DNA of 22,736 nucleotides from Methanosphaera sp. (GCA_013330915.1 DUHK01000067.1:1-22736); one strand, 5' to 3'; numbered from the stretch's first letter, positions 1 to 7,576 are shown. Notes: generated by a model from the sequence alone, not told the origin. Made by a program: numbers and translations.

Positions 1-383
1 GGATAGATAAAATTGAAAACAGGGAAAATGTTCTGGTAATAGCTGAAGGATTTTTAATGTATCTGGAAGAAAAAGAAGTAAAAGAGTTATTCAACCAGGT
101 ATCAAATAGTTTTAGTAATGTGGAAATACTCATAGAACTGATGAGTAAATGGATGGTTAAAAACCAGAAGGTCCATGATACTACTCGAACAACAGGAGCA
201 GTATTTAAATGGGGAATAAATGAAAGTAAAGACTTTGAAAAGTTATGTCCATCTTATAAAATGTTGTCGGATAACAATCTGACTGATAAAATGAAAGATT
301 ATTCTCCAATATTCATACGAATAATTGCACCATTCTTAAGAAGCAGAAACAACAGAATAGCTCATTTTAAAAAAAGAAAATAG
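1..383 (+). CDS. SAM-dependent methyltransferase, leucine carboxyl methyltransferase (PPM/LCMT) family, 3' part
   Basis: The reading frame is open from base 3 and ends at TAA 381-383, so only the C-terminal ~126 residues are here; the start lies upstream of the window. The segment AEGFLMYLEEKEVKELF is the hallmark of the LCMT/PPM family (PF04072), where an 'EG..MYL' strand follows the Rossmann core of the class I methyltransferase fold. The tail (TTGAVFKWGINESKDFEKLCP) also fits this family. The missing N-terminus would carry the SAM-binding glycine motif. Methylation of a small molecule or a carboxylate is the family role; the substrate cannot be read here. The internal ATG at base 57 is not the true start, because the family motif begins before it. 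It converges on the LarE-like gene with only 7 bp between the stop codons. Confidence 0.8.
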   Translation, partial: IDKIENRENVLVIAEGFLMYLEEKEVKELFNQVSNSFSNVEILIELMSKWMVKNQKVHDTTRTTGAVFKWGINESKDFEKLCPSYKMLSDNNLTDKMKDYSPIFIRIIAPFLRSRNNRIAHFKKRK

Positions 384-390
384 GATATAA

Positions 391-1407
391 TTAAATATTT
401 TTTCTTTTAACACATCCTAATATCTGATTGAACTTTTCAACAAAGTTTTCAGTAGCATTCATTGATATTTTACCATTATCTTCTATAATTATATCATCAT
501 ACTGAAGATTTTCATCATATTTTAATGAACCTGTCAGATAATCCCTTTTCAAGATATTTTCTCTAGTTTTTTCAAGATCTATATTGTAAGGCAATTTATA
601 ATAATACCTGCCGTTATCATCAGTTGAGGCTTTAAGTTCCGTTTTTTCATATCCTGTTATGTCAAGAAAAACCTTGTTAAATCCCAGTTTTTGCAGATTA
701 TCTCGTAACTTACTAATCAGATTTTTATCCAATATTTCCAGCGGTTCATCTACACTGACTGTTGCATTGTTTTGGTCAATTCTAACCCTGATGTTTTCCT
801 GATTAACAACAGATCTAACAAATTTCTCGGCTTCATGTATCTTTTCCAGTTTTTCTGAATTTACGCTTTGATTGGTTTTAACACGTGTTGCCAAACAGGT
901 TGTATCCGGTGAATATTCCAGATTCAAGAATTTTATCATTTCAAAAACGTCTTTTTTGCTGATGTTGCATTCTACAAGGGGACTTGTCATGTTAAATTCT
1001 TCGAGAACCAGTACTCCCGGTCTGTTTTCAAGCAAATCGGTAATGTTTGTTCCCTCAATGAAATAATCATATTGGTTGAATTCCGGTAATTTCTGGATAT
1101 TGGAGTACATTAGTTTTCGACATTCAAAACATCTTTCTTTGCCGTTGTTCAGGAATATTTCATTAGTTAAAAAGTCCAGATTAATTATCTTATGTTCTAA
1201 TTTAAAGTTCTGTGCTTGTTTTTTAGTATATTCTATGAATTCATCAGGCATCATATTGTTGTTTATTGTAACTAGCAATGAGTCGGGACTTACTTTGGAT
1301 AGTATGTATGCAAGTAGTGTACTGTCAGAACCTGCACTAAATCCTAATACGCATTTTTTATCATTCAGATATTCTTCAAGTCTTTTTATTTTTTCTTTTA
1401 TTTCCAA
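391..1407 (-). CDS. LarE-like ATP-dependent sulfur transferase (PP-loop superfamily)
   Basis: This 338-residue protein resembles LarE (TIGR00268), an ATP pyrophosphatase that adenylates a substrate carboxylate and transfers sulfur to it, as in nickel-pincer cofactor synthesis. Visible signs are the PP-loop SAGSDSTLLA (residues 24-33), ERCFECRK (Cys93, Cys96), EGTN (118-121), ENRPG (127-131), SPL.E, and DTTCLATR (Cys171). The three cysteines fit the LarE type that binds an Fe-S cluster rather than sacrificing its own cysteine; this is inference. The PP-loop reads SAGSDS where LarE normally has SGGVDS. The protein is also about 75 residues longer than usual, with an extra C-terminal segment after residue ~260. 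The start is TTG at 1407, with AGGA about 10 nt upstream and no in-frame ATG nearby. No larB or larC is visible, so the substrate may not be the lactate racemase cofactor. Confidence 0.82.
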   Translation of the reverse strand: MEIKEKIKRLEEYLNDKKCVLGFSAGSDSTLLAYILSKVSPDSLLVTINNNMMPDEFIEYTKKQAQNFKLEHKIINLDFLTNEIFLNNGKERCFECRKLMYSNIQKLPEFNQYDYFIEGTNITDLLENRPGVLVLEEFNMTSPLVECNISKKDVFEMIKFLNLEYSPDTTCLATRVKTNQSVNSEKLEKIHEAEKFVRSVVNQENIRVRIDQNNATVSVDEPLEILDKNLISKLRDNLQKLGFNKVFLDITGYEKTELKASTDDNGRYYYKLPYNIDLEKTRENILKRDYLTGSLKYDENLQYDDIIIEDNGKISMNATENFVEKFNQILGCVKRKNI

Positions 1408-1478
1408 TTTATCATTTTCCTAATATTTTTTTTTCTATTAAATGCCAGTAGTCCGTTGGTATAATTTTAGATTATTTG

Positions 1479-1492
1479 ATATATATAATTTA
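1479..1492 (-). promoter_or_regulatory. Candidate TATA box of the LarE-like gene
   Basis: Read on the minus strand this is TAAATTATATATATC, a good archaeal TATA element about 75 bp upstream of the TTG start. It would put transcription start near 1455. The assignment is by position and composition only, in a very AT-rich stretch. Confidence 0.35.
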
Positions 1493-1515
1493 AGTAACAG
1501 TATCTTTATCTTTTC

Positions 1516-1540
1516 AATATTGGAAGTTAATTCCAATATT
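1516..1540. promoter_or_regulatory. 25-bp inverted repeat, candidate operator in a divergent control region
   Basis: AATATTGGAA (1516-1525) and TTCCAATATT (1531-1540) are perfect 10-bp inverted arms around GTTAA. The dyad lies between the divergent LarE-like and homocysteine genes, about 25 bp upstream of the candidate LarE-like TATA box and about 55 bp upstream of the homocysteine TATA box. The core GGAA-N5-TTCC resembles the methanogen nitrogen-repressor (NrpR) operator GGAA-N6-TTCC but is one base short, so NrpR binding is doubtful. Confidence 0.5.
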
Positions 1541-1594
1541 TATGTATATATTATTTTAAAGAACGTTTACTCCTTCTTTTCTTATATATTGTGT

Positions 1595-1607
1595 AAAAAT
1601 ATAAATA
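1595..1607 (+). promoter_or_regulatory. BRE/TATA promoter of the homocysteine biosynthesis gene
   Basis: AAAAATATAAATA matches the archaeal purine-rich BRE followed by a TATA box. It lies about 78 bp before the ATG and predicts a transcript start near 1630, leaving a leader of about 50 nt. A 20-bp palindrome begins inside it. Confidence 0.55.
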
Positions 1608-1623
1608 TAACAATTGTTATATT
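1604..1623. promoter_or_regulatory. 20-bp perfect palindrome, candidate operator (copy 1)
   Basis: AATATAACAATTGTTATATT reads the same on both strands. It overlaps the 3' part of the TATA box, where a bound protein would block TBP/TFB. Its core TATAACA / TGTTATA recurs in the symporter promoter at 2977-2993. Confidence 0.5.
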
Positions 1624-1680
1624 ATATAATACTTGGCTAAGATATGTAAAATTATTTTAATATAATAAGGAGTGAAAAAC

Positions 1681-2928
1681 ATGTCTAAAACAATTGCTGA
1701 AATTCAAGAAAAATTAGATTCTGATGAAGCAATAGTATTAACAGTAGACGAATTTAAAACCAAATTACGAAACGGCGAAGAAGTTACAATAGACGATGTA
1801 GATGTGGTAACATGCGGAACAAGTGGAGTAATGAGTGGAACAACAGCATTATTCCATATACCAGTAACTGAACCTGGATTGTTCAACAAAGCTAAAGAAG
1901 TGTATATGAATGGCATTCCAGCATATCCTGGACCATGTCCTAATGAATTGTTGGGAAGCATAGACGTATTTTTATATGGAACAAACCATAGTGAAACTAT
2001 AGACGACTACGGTGGAGGATCATTAATTAAGGATCTTCTTGAAGGTAAAGAAATAGAGGTTAAGGTAATAGATATCGAGAACAAGGAATTTGAATCCAAG
2101 GTAAAACTTGAAGATATGCAGACAGCCAGACTAATAGGAACAAGAATGGCATTTAAAAATTATAATTCCTTCACAAATCCTCAGGATAATTCACAGAAAT
2201 CAATATTCAATGTAACTCCAATGACAGGACCCTATGATTCATATTCATTCAGTGGTTGCGGCGAAGTTAATCCTTTAGCAAATGATCCAAAACAGGAAGT
2301 AATTAAAAACAACACCAGAATTTTATTAAATGGTGCCCAAGGAATTATCGTTGACAATGGTACCCGCAGCAACATCGAAAAACCTAATCTGTTATTGACA
2401 GCAGATATTAAACAAATGAATCCATATTATATCGGCGGATTTAAAACGGGTATGGGTCCTGAAATATTCGATTCCGTAGCAATTCCAATTCCGGTATTAA
2501 ATGAAAGCATATTAGAAAACCTCAAAATATTTGATAAGGATATTCCATTACCTATATGTGATATTCATGGAAGACATTTACCATTAGGTACAATAGATTA
2601 TACTGTTTGGAATGATGTTGACTACAGACCTGATCTTGACTTGAATAAATGTTTAAATTGTGATAATTGTTTGGTTGAAAATATTTGTCCAACCAATGCA
2701 TACTCTAAGGGAAATGACATAAAGCATGACCTGTGTTATGGTTGTGGAGCCTGTTCAGTATATTGTCCTGGAAGAGTTCCTTCAATGAACCTTGGAAGTA
2801 TCAGTCTGCAAACACAAGATGGAATCAAGGAAATACCAGTAACCTGCAGACAATCTGATAAAAAACGTGGATTAGAAATAGCAGAAGAACTTAAAAATCA
2901 ATTACTTGATGGTTCTTTCAGATTATAA
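1681..2928 (+). CDS. Homocysteine biosynthesis protein (DUF39 / HcyBio) with C-terminal ferredoxin domain
   Basis: This 415-residue protein matches the DUF39 family, whose methanogen member MA1821 turns L-aspartate semialdehyde plus sulfide into homocysteine together with a ferredoxin partner. The N-terminal catalytic domain (about 1-310) has conserved-looking cysteines at 45 (VTCGTSG), 86 (GPCPNE), 193 (SGCGE) and 293. Residues 320-365 form a bacterial-type ferredoxin domain with C324-x2-C-x2-C-x5-CP and C352-x2-C-x2-C-x3-CP, enough for two [4Fe-4S] clusters. In Methanosarcina the enzyme and its ferredoxin protein are separate; here the ferredoxin is fused and no CBS pair is seen. ATG 1681 is chosen over GTG 1672 because AAGGAG (1667-1672) lies 8 nt upstream and overlaps that GTG. 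The gene appears monocistronic, with its own promoter, operator and T-rich end. Low-potential electrons for sulfur insertion probably pass through the fused clusters. Confidence 0.88.
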   Translation: MSKTIAEIQEKLDSDEAIVLTVDEFKTKLRNGEEVTIDDVDVVTCGTSGVMSGTTALFHIPVTEPGLFNKAKEVYMNGIPAYPGPCPNELLGSIDVFLYGTNHSETIDDYGGGSLIKDLLEGKEIEVKVIDIENKEFESKVKLEDMQTARLIGTRMAFKNYNSFTNPQDNSQKSIFNVTPMTGPYDSYSFSGCGEVNPLANDPKQEVIKNNTRILLNGAQGIIVDNGTRSNIEKPNLLLTADIKQMNPYYIGGFKTGMGPEIFDSVAIPIPVLNESILENLKIFDKDIPLPICDIHGRHLPLGTIDYTVWNDVDYRPDLDLNKCLNCDNCLVENICPTNAYSKGNDIKHDLCYGCGACSVYCPGRVPSMNLGSISLQTQDGIKEIPVTCRQSDKKRGLEIAEELKNQLLDGSFRL

Positions 2929-2929
2929 C

Positions 2930-2956
2930 TATTTTTATATTTTTTCATTTTTTTTT
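2930..2956 (+). terminator. T-rich archaeal terminator after the homocysteine gene
   Basis: Runs of T5, T6 and T9 follow the stop codon directly. Archaeal RNA polymerase terminates at such T tracts without needing a hairpin. Confidence 0.45.
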
Positions 2957-2969
2957 CAGAAGGATTATG

Positions 2970-2982
2970 AAAAAATTTATAA
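2970..2982 (+). promoter_or_regulatory. BRE/TATA promoter of the symporter (and probably thiI)
   Basis: AAAAAATTTATAA is a BRE/TATA-like element about 80 bp upstream of the symporter ATG, predicting transcription start near 3003. The palindrome at 2977-2993 begins within it. Confidence 0.5.
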
Positions 2983-2993
2983 CATTGTTATAA
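2977..2993. promoter_or_regulatory. 17-bp palindrome, candidate operator (copy 2)
   Basis: TTATAACATTGTTATAA is a perfect palindrome around a central T. Its half-sites TATAACA / TGTTATA match copy 1 at 1604-1623, with one base less at the centre. Like copy 1, it overlaps the TATA box of the downstream gene. Confidence 0.5.
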
Positions 2994-3059
2994 TTATTTG
3001 GATTCTCAAGTAAGAATTTATTTGTCTGCAATAATGCAATTAAATAAAGGGAGAATAAA

Positions 3060-4328
3060 ATGATAAACAAAATAAAGGAAATAGGCCTGAATAATTGGAT
3101 TCTAATATCCATGATTTTGGGTTTTCTAGTAGGAATAGTAATAAATTTATTTGCAGCCACTCCTTTTGTTAAAGATATTCTAATAGACAATATCTTTTAC
3201 TTTGGAGGAACAGGATTTATTAACTTAATGAAAATGCTGGTAGTTCCACTAATATTTTGTTCAATCGTAGTTGGAACAGCATCATTATCCAATTCTAGAA
3301 AAATAGGAAGCATAAGTATTGAAATAATATTATTTTACATAATAACAACACTGATAGCAGTATGTTTAGCTATCTTTATAGGCAGCATAATCCAGCCTGG
3401 AAACGGTTTGAACATGGTTGGTTCACAATTCACATCAAACATAACAAGTAATGTGACATTAACAGACAATCTTTTAAACATGATTCCATCAAATCCAATA
3501 GGATCAATGGCCAATGGAGAAATAATACCTACAATAATATTTGCAATAATAGTAGGACTGGTATTATCAATGCTTCAGGATGAAACCAGGCTAGTTAAGG
3601 ATTTCTTCACACAAGCAAATAAAGTGATGATAAAGATGACATCTCTTGTCATGAACCTGGCACCAATAGGTGTTTTCTGTCTAATGGCAAGTACTTTTGC
3701 TAATCTGGGTATTTCAGGATTAATACCATTGTTTAAGTTCATAATTTCAGTCATTCTAGCAATATTTATTCAAATGTTTGTTATTTATCCATTGATATTA
3801 TTCATATTTACAAGACTAAGTCCAATCAGATTCTATAAAAAGTTCATATCAGTAATGATATTTGCCTTTTCATCAACATCATCAAATGCAACAATACCAT
3901 TAACCCTGGAAAAACTGTCTCAACTCGGTGTTTCAGAAGAGGTATCATCATTTTCCATACCCCTGGGAGCAACGATTAACATGGATGGAAATGCCATAAT
4001 GCAGGGTTGTGCCATAATGTTTGCAACTCAAGCCTACGGTTTGGATTTAGGATTATCCGCATTAATCACAGTAATATTCATGGCAGTGATTGCTTCAATT
4101 AGTGCTGCTGGAATACCATCTGCAGCAATAATATCAATGAACATGCTGTTTATGTCGGTAGGTTTACCTTTAGATATTATAGCAATACTTTTAGGTATAG
4201 ACCACTTCTTAGACCTATTCAGAACAACAATAAATGTAACGGGAGATGCAATTTGTACAATAATAGTTTCATTTAGACATAACGTTTTAGATGTAAACTT
4301 GTTTAATGGAGATAAAGATTCGAGATAA
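3060..4328 (+). CDS. Dicarboxylate/amino acid:cation symporter (DAACS, GltP/GltPh fold)
   Basis: This 422-residue membrane protein couples cation flow to uptake of acidic amino acids or C4-dicarboxylates. The GltPh landmarks appear in order: hydrophobic helices from residue ~12; the serine-rich HP1 tip FSSTSSNATIPLTLE (about 270-285); the TM7 motif GATINMDGNA (about 303-312); the HP2 tip SISAAGIPSAA (about 345-355); and the TM8 motif GIDHFLDLFRTTINVTGD (about 378-395). The Asp and Arg equivalent to GltPh D394 and R397 are present, which favours acidic substrates such as aspartate. NMDGNA replaces the usual NMDGTA, changing a substrate-contact threonine to asparagine. ATG 3060 follows AAAGGGAG about 8 nt upstream. 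Aspartate uptake would feed aspartate semialdehyde to the neighbouring homocysteine enzyme, which shares the same palindrome; this link is inference. A cystine carrier (TcyP-like) is an alternative. Confidence 0.88.
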   Translation: MINKIKEIGLNNWILISMILGFLVGIVINLFAATPFVKDILIDNIFYFGGTGFINLMKMLVVPLIFCSIVVGTASLSNSRKIGSISIEIILFYIITTLIAVCLAIFIGSIIQPGNGLNMVGSQFTSNITSNVTLTDNLLNMIPSNPIGSMANGEIIPTIIFAIIVGLVLSMLQDETRLVKDFFTQANKVMIKMTSLVMNLAPIGVFCLMASTFANLGISGLIPLFKFIISVILAIFIQMFVIYPLILFIFTRLSPIRFYKKFISVMIFAFSSTSSNATIPLTLEKLSQLGVSEEVSSFSIPLGATINMDGNAIMQGCAIMFATQAYGLDLGLSALITVIFMAVIASISAAGIPSAAIISMNMLFMSVGLPLDIIAILLGIDHFLDLFRTTINVTGDAICTIIVSFRHNVLDVNLFNGDKDSR

Positions 4329-4356
4329 AAAAAATTAATATATTGGGAGTAATTAA

Positions 4357-5520
4357 ATGAAATATTTTATTAGATATGGAGAAATTGGTGTTAAAAGTCC
4401 TAAAACACGACGTAAATTCGAAAACAGGTTAATGAAAAACATTAAAACAGGACTTGAATGCGATTTTAAAAATTATAACGGACGAATTATACTAAACACA
4501 AATCAGGATGACGAAACGGTACAAAACATACTTAATCGTGTATTCGGAATAGTATCATACAGTCCGGTATATGAAACCATAACAGATAAAAAGAATATAT
4601 CACAGTTGATAGAACAGTTAATCACTGATAGTATAAAACAGGAAAAGTTCGATCCTGAAAAACAAACATTTGCAGTTAAATGTAGACGTGTAGGAGAACA
4701 TGACTTTTCAAGTCAGGAAATGGCAGGATATGTTGGATCTGTCATAGTAAACCTGACTAATGCTAAAGTAAACCTATCCCTTCCGGATTTTACGGTTTAT
4801 ATAGAGGTGCGTGATGAAAAAACATATGTATACTTTGAAAAAATTAAAGGATTGGGTGGATTACCTGTTGGAAGTCAGGGCAGAGTCGTATGTCTGATTT
4901 CCGGTGGAATAGATTCTCCGGTAGCAGCATTTCAAATGCTTAAACGTGGATGTGCCATAACATTACTTCATTGTGATAACGCACCATATGGTCAAGGAAC
5001 AGTTGATAAAGTATTGAAAAATGCAGAAAATCTTAAAAAATATTCTTTAGGCGAAGAAGTGAAAGTATATACCATAAAATATGGTAAATATCTGGAACAT
5101 GTAATTAATGAAGCTCCACCAAGAATGACATGTGTTTTATGTAAAAGTGGAATGTATCAAATTGCCGAATTACTGGCAAATAAACAAAAGGCCAAAGCAA
5201 TAGTTGATGGAAGTAGTATTGGACAGGTAGCATCCCAAACCCTGAATAATATTGAAGCAAGCAGATATCATTGCAGAATGCCCATTTTCAGTCCATTGAT
5301 TAGTATGGATAAGCTGGAAATAGAAGCCATAGCTAAGAAAATAGGAACCTATGAAATATCAATTATACCAGACGGTGGTTGTGGAGCAGTTCCAAAATAT
5401 CCGGAAACTCATGCAGATTTGGAATTTACCAAGAGGGTTATTGAAAAAATAAATCAGAAGGACATATTGCAGGAAGTAAGTGAAAGTATTGAAAATATAG
5501 GAAATCAGGTGATAGAATGA
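4357..5520 (+). CDS. thiI: tRNA 4-thiouridine sulfurtransferase ThiI
   Basis: This 387-residue protein has the N-terminal ferredoxin-like region and THUMP domain (about 1-165, beginning KYFIRYGEIGVKS) followed by a PP-loop ATPase domain with SGGIDSPVAAF (182-192). ThiI adenylates U8 of tRNA and replaces its oxygen with sulfur. There is no rhodanese domain, as usual in archaea. The pair TCVLC (Cys259, Cys262) matches the CxxC reported to carry an Fe-S cluster in methanogen ThiI, and PDGGCG (Cys342) is the other conserved cysteine. This form probably uses sulfide rather than an IscS/rhodanese relay. ATG 4357 is preceded by GGGAG. The gene starts 28 bp after the symporter stop, so the two may share a transcript, and its last 4 bases overlap the next gene. 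Confidence 0.93.
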   Translation: MKYFIRYGEIGVKSPKTRRKFENRLMKNIKTGLECDFKNYNGRIILNTNQDDETVQNILNRVFGIVSYSPVYETITDKKNISQLIEQLITDSIKQEKFDPEKQTFAVKCRRVGEHDFSSQEMAGYVGSVIVNLTNAKVNLSLPDFTVYIEVRDEKTYVYFEKIKGLGGLPVGSQGRVVCLISGGIDSPVAAFQMLKRGCAITLLHCDNAPYGQGTVDKVLKNAENLKKYSLGEEVKVYTIKYGKYLEHVINEAPPRMTCVLCKSGMYQIAELLANKQKAKAIVDGSSIGQVASQTLNNIEASRYHCRMPIFSPLISMDKLEIEAIAKKIGTYEISIIPDGGCGAVPKYPETHADLEFTKRVIEKINQKDILQEVSESIENIGNQVIE

Positions 5521-6731
5521 CTGATGTAATAATAGTAGGAGCAGGAACTGGTGGATTGAGTGTGGCCAGAGAGTTATCAAAAAATCCAAACGTGAACATA
5601 AAAATAATAGAAAAAGGTCCCGAAAGCATTCCAAAGGAAGCATACAATTATTATGATGTATGGGATAAAAATGAAATAGAACTCATTAAAACCGATTTGG
5701 TAGGAGGTTCTTCCTTGGTTATTGCAGGAAATTTCGTACCGACATTGGTAGATGAATTGAAAGAGTACGATATAGATATCCAACCACAATTAGAACAGTT
5801 AATAGATGAAGTTGGAATTCAGACAATGCCTGAAAGTCATGTCGGACCAATAAACAATTTATTACAGGAAGCTGCAGAAGAATTGGGATTAACAATGCAG
5901 CCCATGCCTAAGGGTATAAATCCCGAAAAATGTAAACAATGTGGATTATGTGCCTGGGGATGTCCTCACGGTGCAAAATGGAGCAGCTTATCAGATTTAG
6001 AAGTATCACTTGAAAATGGGGCAGAATTAATTGTCAATGAAGCAGTTATTGGATTGATTGTAGAAGATAACGTAATTAAGGGAGTTAAAACCAATCAAGC
6101 AAAACAATACCTTGCAGATGTAGTTATTGTAGCTGCAGGCGGTATGGTCACACCAAAATTATTAAGGGGTGCCGGAATAAATGCAGGAGAGAGCTTTGCC
6201 ATAGATCCATTTATAACTGTTGGAGGATACTTAAAAGGAGCAAAACAAAACCACGAAATACAAATGAACAAATTTATCAAATTGCCTCATATAGTTATTG
6301 CATCACATACAAGCCAATTTTTATTGCCTAAAATCAGGGAAAAATACCCTGATGCAACAGAAGAGGATATAATAAGTTTCATGATTAAAGTTCCTGATAA
6401 TCTTAAAGGACATGTCTACATGAATGAAGTTGTAAAGGGAATAGATTTTGAAGATGCATCATTACTGGCCAGAGGTGCAGCCATAGCTGGAAACATTCTT
6501 GTCAAGGCAGGAGCAGACATTGAAAGTCTCTCATCAACCCATGTCAGAGGTGCACATCTGATATCCTCAGCAAGAATAGGGGATGTGGTTGACAGTAATC
6601 TGGAAACCAGTATAAAAAATCTGTACGTAGCAGATGGGTCTGTTTTACCTGAAGCTCCGGGTTTACCACCAATATATACAATTTTGGCTTTATCCAGACG
6701 TCTCGGACAGTACCTGTCACAAAAATATTAA
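5517..6731 (+). CDS. GMC-type FAD oxidoreductase with a [4Fe-4S] motif
   Basis: This 404-residue flavoprotein opens with an FAD-binding dinucleotide motif, VIIVGAGTGGLSVAREL (4-20). Its C-terminal GMC-type segment (about 336-400) contains THVRGAH and NLYVADGSVLPEAPGLPP. Between them lies EKCKQCGLCAWGCPHGAKW (137-155), a C139-x2-C142-x2-C145-x3-C149-P cluster motif that would bind one [4Fe-4S] cluster. Classical GMC oxidases use oxygen and lack this motif, so an anaerobic dehydrogenase passing electrons to or from ferredoxin is more likely. The substrate is unknown. It overlaps thiI by ATGA (5517-5520), so translation is probably coupled. That implies stoichiometric expression with ThiI but does not prove a shared function. 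A hairpin terminator follows. Confidence 0.78.
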   Translation: MTDVIIVGAGTGGLSVARELSKNPNVNIKIIEKGPESIPKEAYNYYDVWDKNEIELIKTDLVGGSSLVIAGNFVPTLVDELKEYDIDIQPQLEQLIDEVGIQTMPESHVGPINNLLQEAAEELGLTMQPMPKGINPEKCKQCGLCAWGCPHGAKWSSLSDLEVSLENGAELIVNEAVIGLIVEDNVIKGVKTNQAKQYLADVVIVAAGGMVTPKLLRGAGINAGESFAIDPFITVGGYLKGAKQNHEIQMNKFIKLPHIVIASHTSQFLLPKIREKYPDATEEDIISFMIKVPDNLKGHVYMNEVVKGIDFEDASLLARGAAIAGNILVKAGADIESLSSTHVRGAHLISSARIGDVVDSNLETSIKNLYVADGSVLPEAPGLPPIYTILALSRRLGQYLSQKY

Positions 6732-6771
6732 TACTATAAAATTTAACCGTTAAAAAGAGTTTAATAGAATT

Positions 6772-6804
6772 AAAATAGAAATACAAGGGAATTATTTCTA
6801 TTTT
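6772..6804. terminator. Hairpin terminator between convergent genes
   Basis: AAAATAGAAATA (6772-6783) pairs with TATTTCTATTTT (6793-6804), a 12-bp perfect stem with a 9-nt loop, followed by T-rich DNA to 6814. It sits between the convergent GMC and flavoredoxin-like genes, and its A-rich left arm could serve the minus strand too. Confidence 0.55.
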
Positions 6805-6836
6805 TATTTTTTTTATAATTGTTTTTTTAAGATACT

Positions 6837-7418
6837 TCACTTAAGCGTTAATCCAGGCTTAAATGCATCACTTTTCTTTTTGCCAATTTCAAAATAATCA
6901 TATAGTACGTCATCATACACTATCGGATCAACCAATTCCATTGAAATTCTTCCATTATCATCAAGCACATCTTCATCAGCCAGAATATTGACAATTTCAC
7001 CGGTAATCTGTGTATGGCTTCCAACATCATCTACAACATTTATCACTTTACATTCTACAGATACCTTTAATTCATTAATTACAGGAGCATTGACGTTATC
7101 ACCCTTTTTGGTCGTCCAGGATATATTTTCAAGTTTATCTTCATCATGGCCCGAAAACATGCCCAAATAATCTGCTTCGGCTATCTGGTCTATGCTGGGA
7201 AAACCCAATACGAATTCCCTTGTTTCAAGAATGTCCTTCAATGTTTTTCTTTTGGCAGTGGTATTGATTGCTATCATAACACATGGAGGTTTATGACTAC
7301 ACATTGTTGCAAATGCAAGTGTACATGCATCCGCCTTTCCATTTTCATCATAAGCGGACACTATAACCGCAGGTGCAGGATACATTATGGCTCTTGGTTT
7401 TATATTTATTTTTTTCAT
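6837..7418 (-). CDS. Flavoredoxin-like FMN-binding protein (flavin reductase-like domain)
   Basis: This 193-residue protein fits the flavin reductase-like / flavoredoxin family (DIM6/NTAB type, PF01613), small FMN-binding proteins that move electrons in anaerobes. Typical features are the N-terminal PRAIMYPAPAVIVSA, the FMN-contact region CTLAFATMCSHKPPCVMIAI (about 32-51), TAKRKTLKDI with the phosphate-binding R/K segment, and EFVLGFPS. The length is normal for the family. ATG 7418 is preceded on the minus strand by GTGAT, a match to the archaeal anti-SD. It is divergent from azlC across about 170 bp. The substrate is not predictable; ferredoxin or F420-linked partners are possible but not shown. 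Confidence 0.82.
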   Translation of the reverse strand: MKKINIKPRAIMYPAPAVIVSAYDENGKADACTLAFATMCSHKPPCVMIAINTTAKRKTLKDILETREFVLGFPSIDQIAEADYLGMFSGHDEDKLENISWTTKKGDNVNAPVINELKVSVECKVINVVDDVGSHTQITGEIVNILADEDVLDDNGRISMELVDPIVYDDVLYDYFEIGKKKSDAFKPGLTLK

Positions 7419-7576
7419 TATATCACTAATATTATTTTGATTATTTTATACTTAAAACTATTATTTATTTCAATATATTTCCAATGGCTTTATTTATTTT
7501 ACAAACAATTTTCCTTTTTTTTAAGTTATAATTAATTATAAATACTATTTTTAACATATAATTATTTTTATAGTTA

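Noticed and set aside
1442..1660. 72-codon open frame in the homocysteine gene's upstream region
   Set aside because: It crosses the promoter and the palindrome, has no ribosome site, and encodes a biased Ile/Tyr/Asn-rich peptide typical of AT-rich noncoding DNA.
7526..7541. TTATAATTAATTATAA palindrome between the flavoredoxin-like gene and azlC
   Set aside because: It consists only of A and T in AT-rich DNA and overlaps a TATA-like sequence; such symmetry is expected by chance, and no second copy exists.
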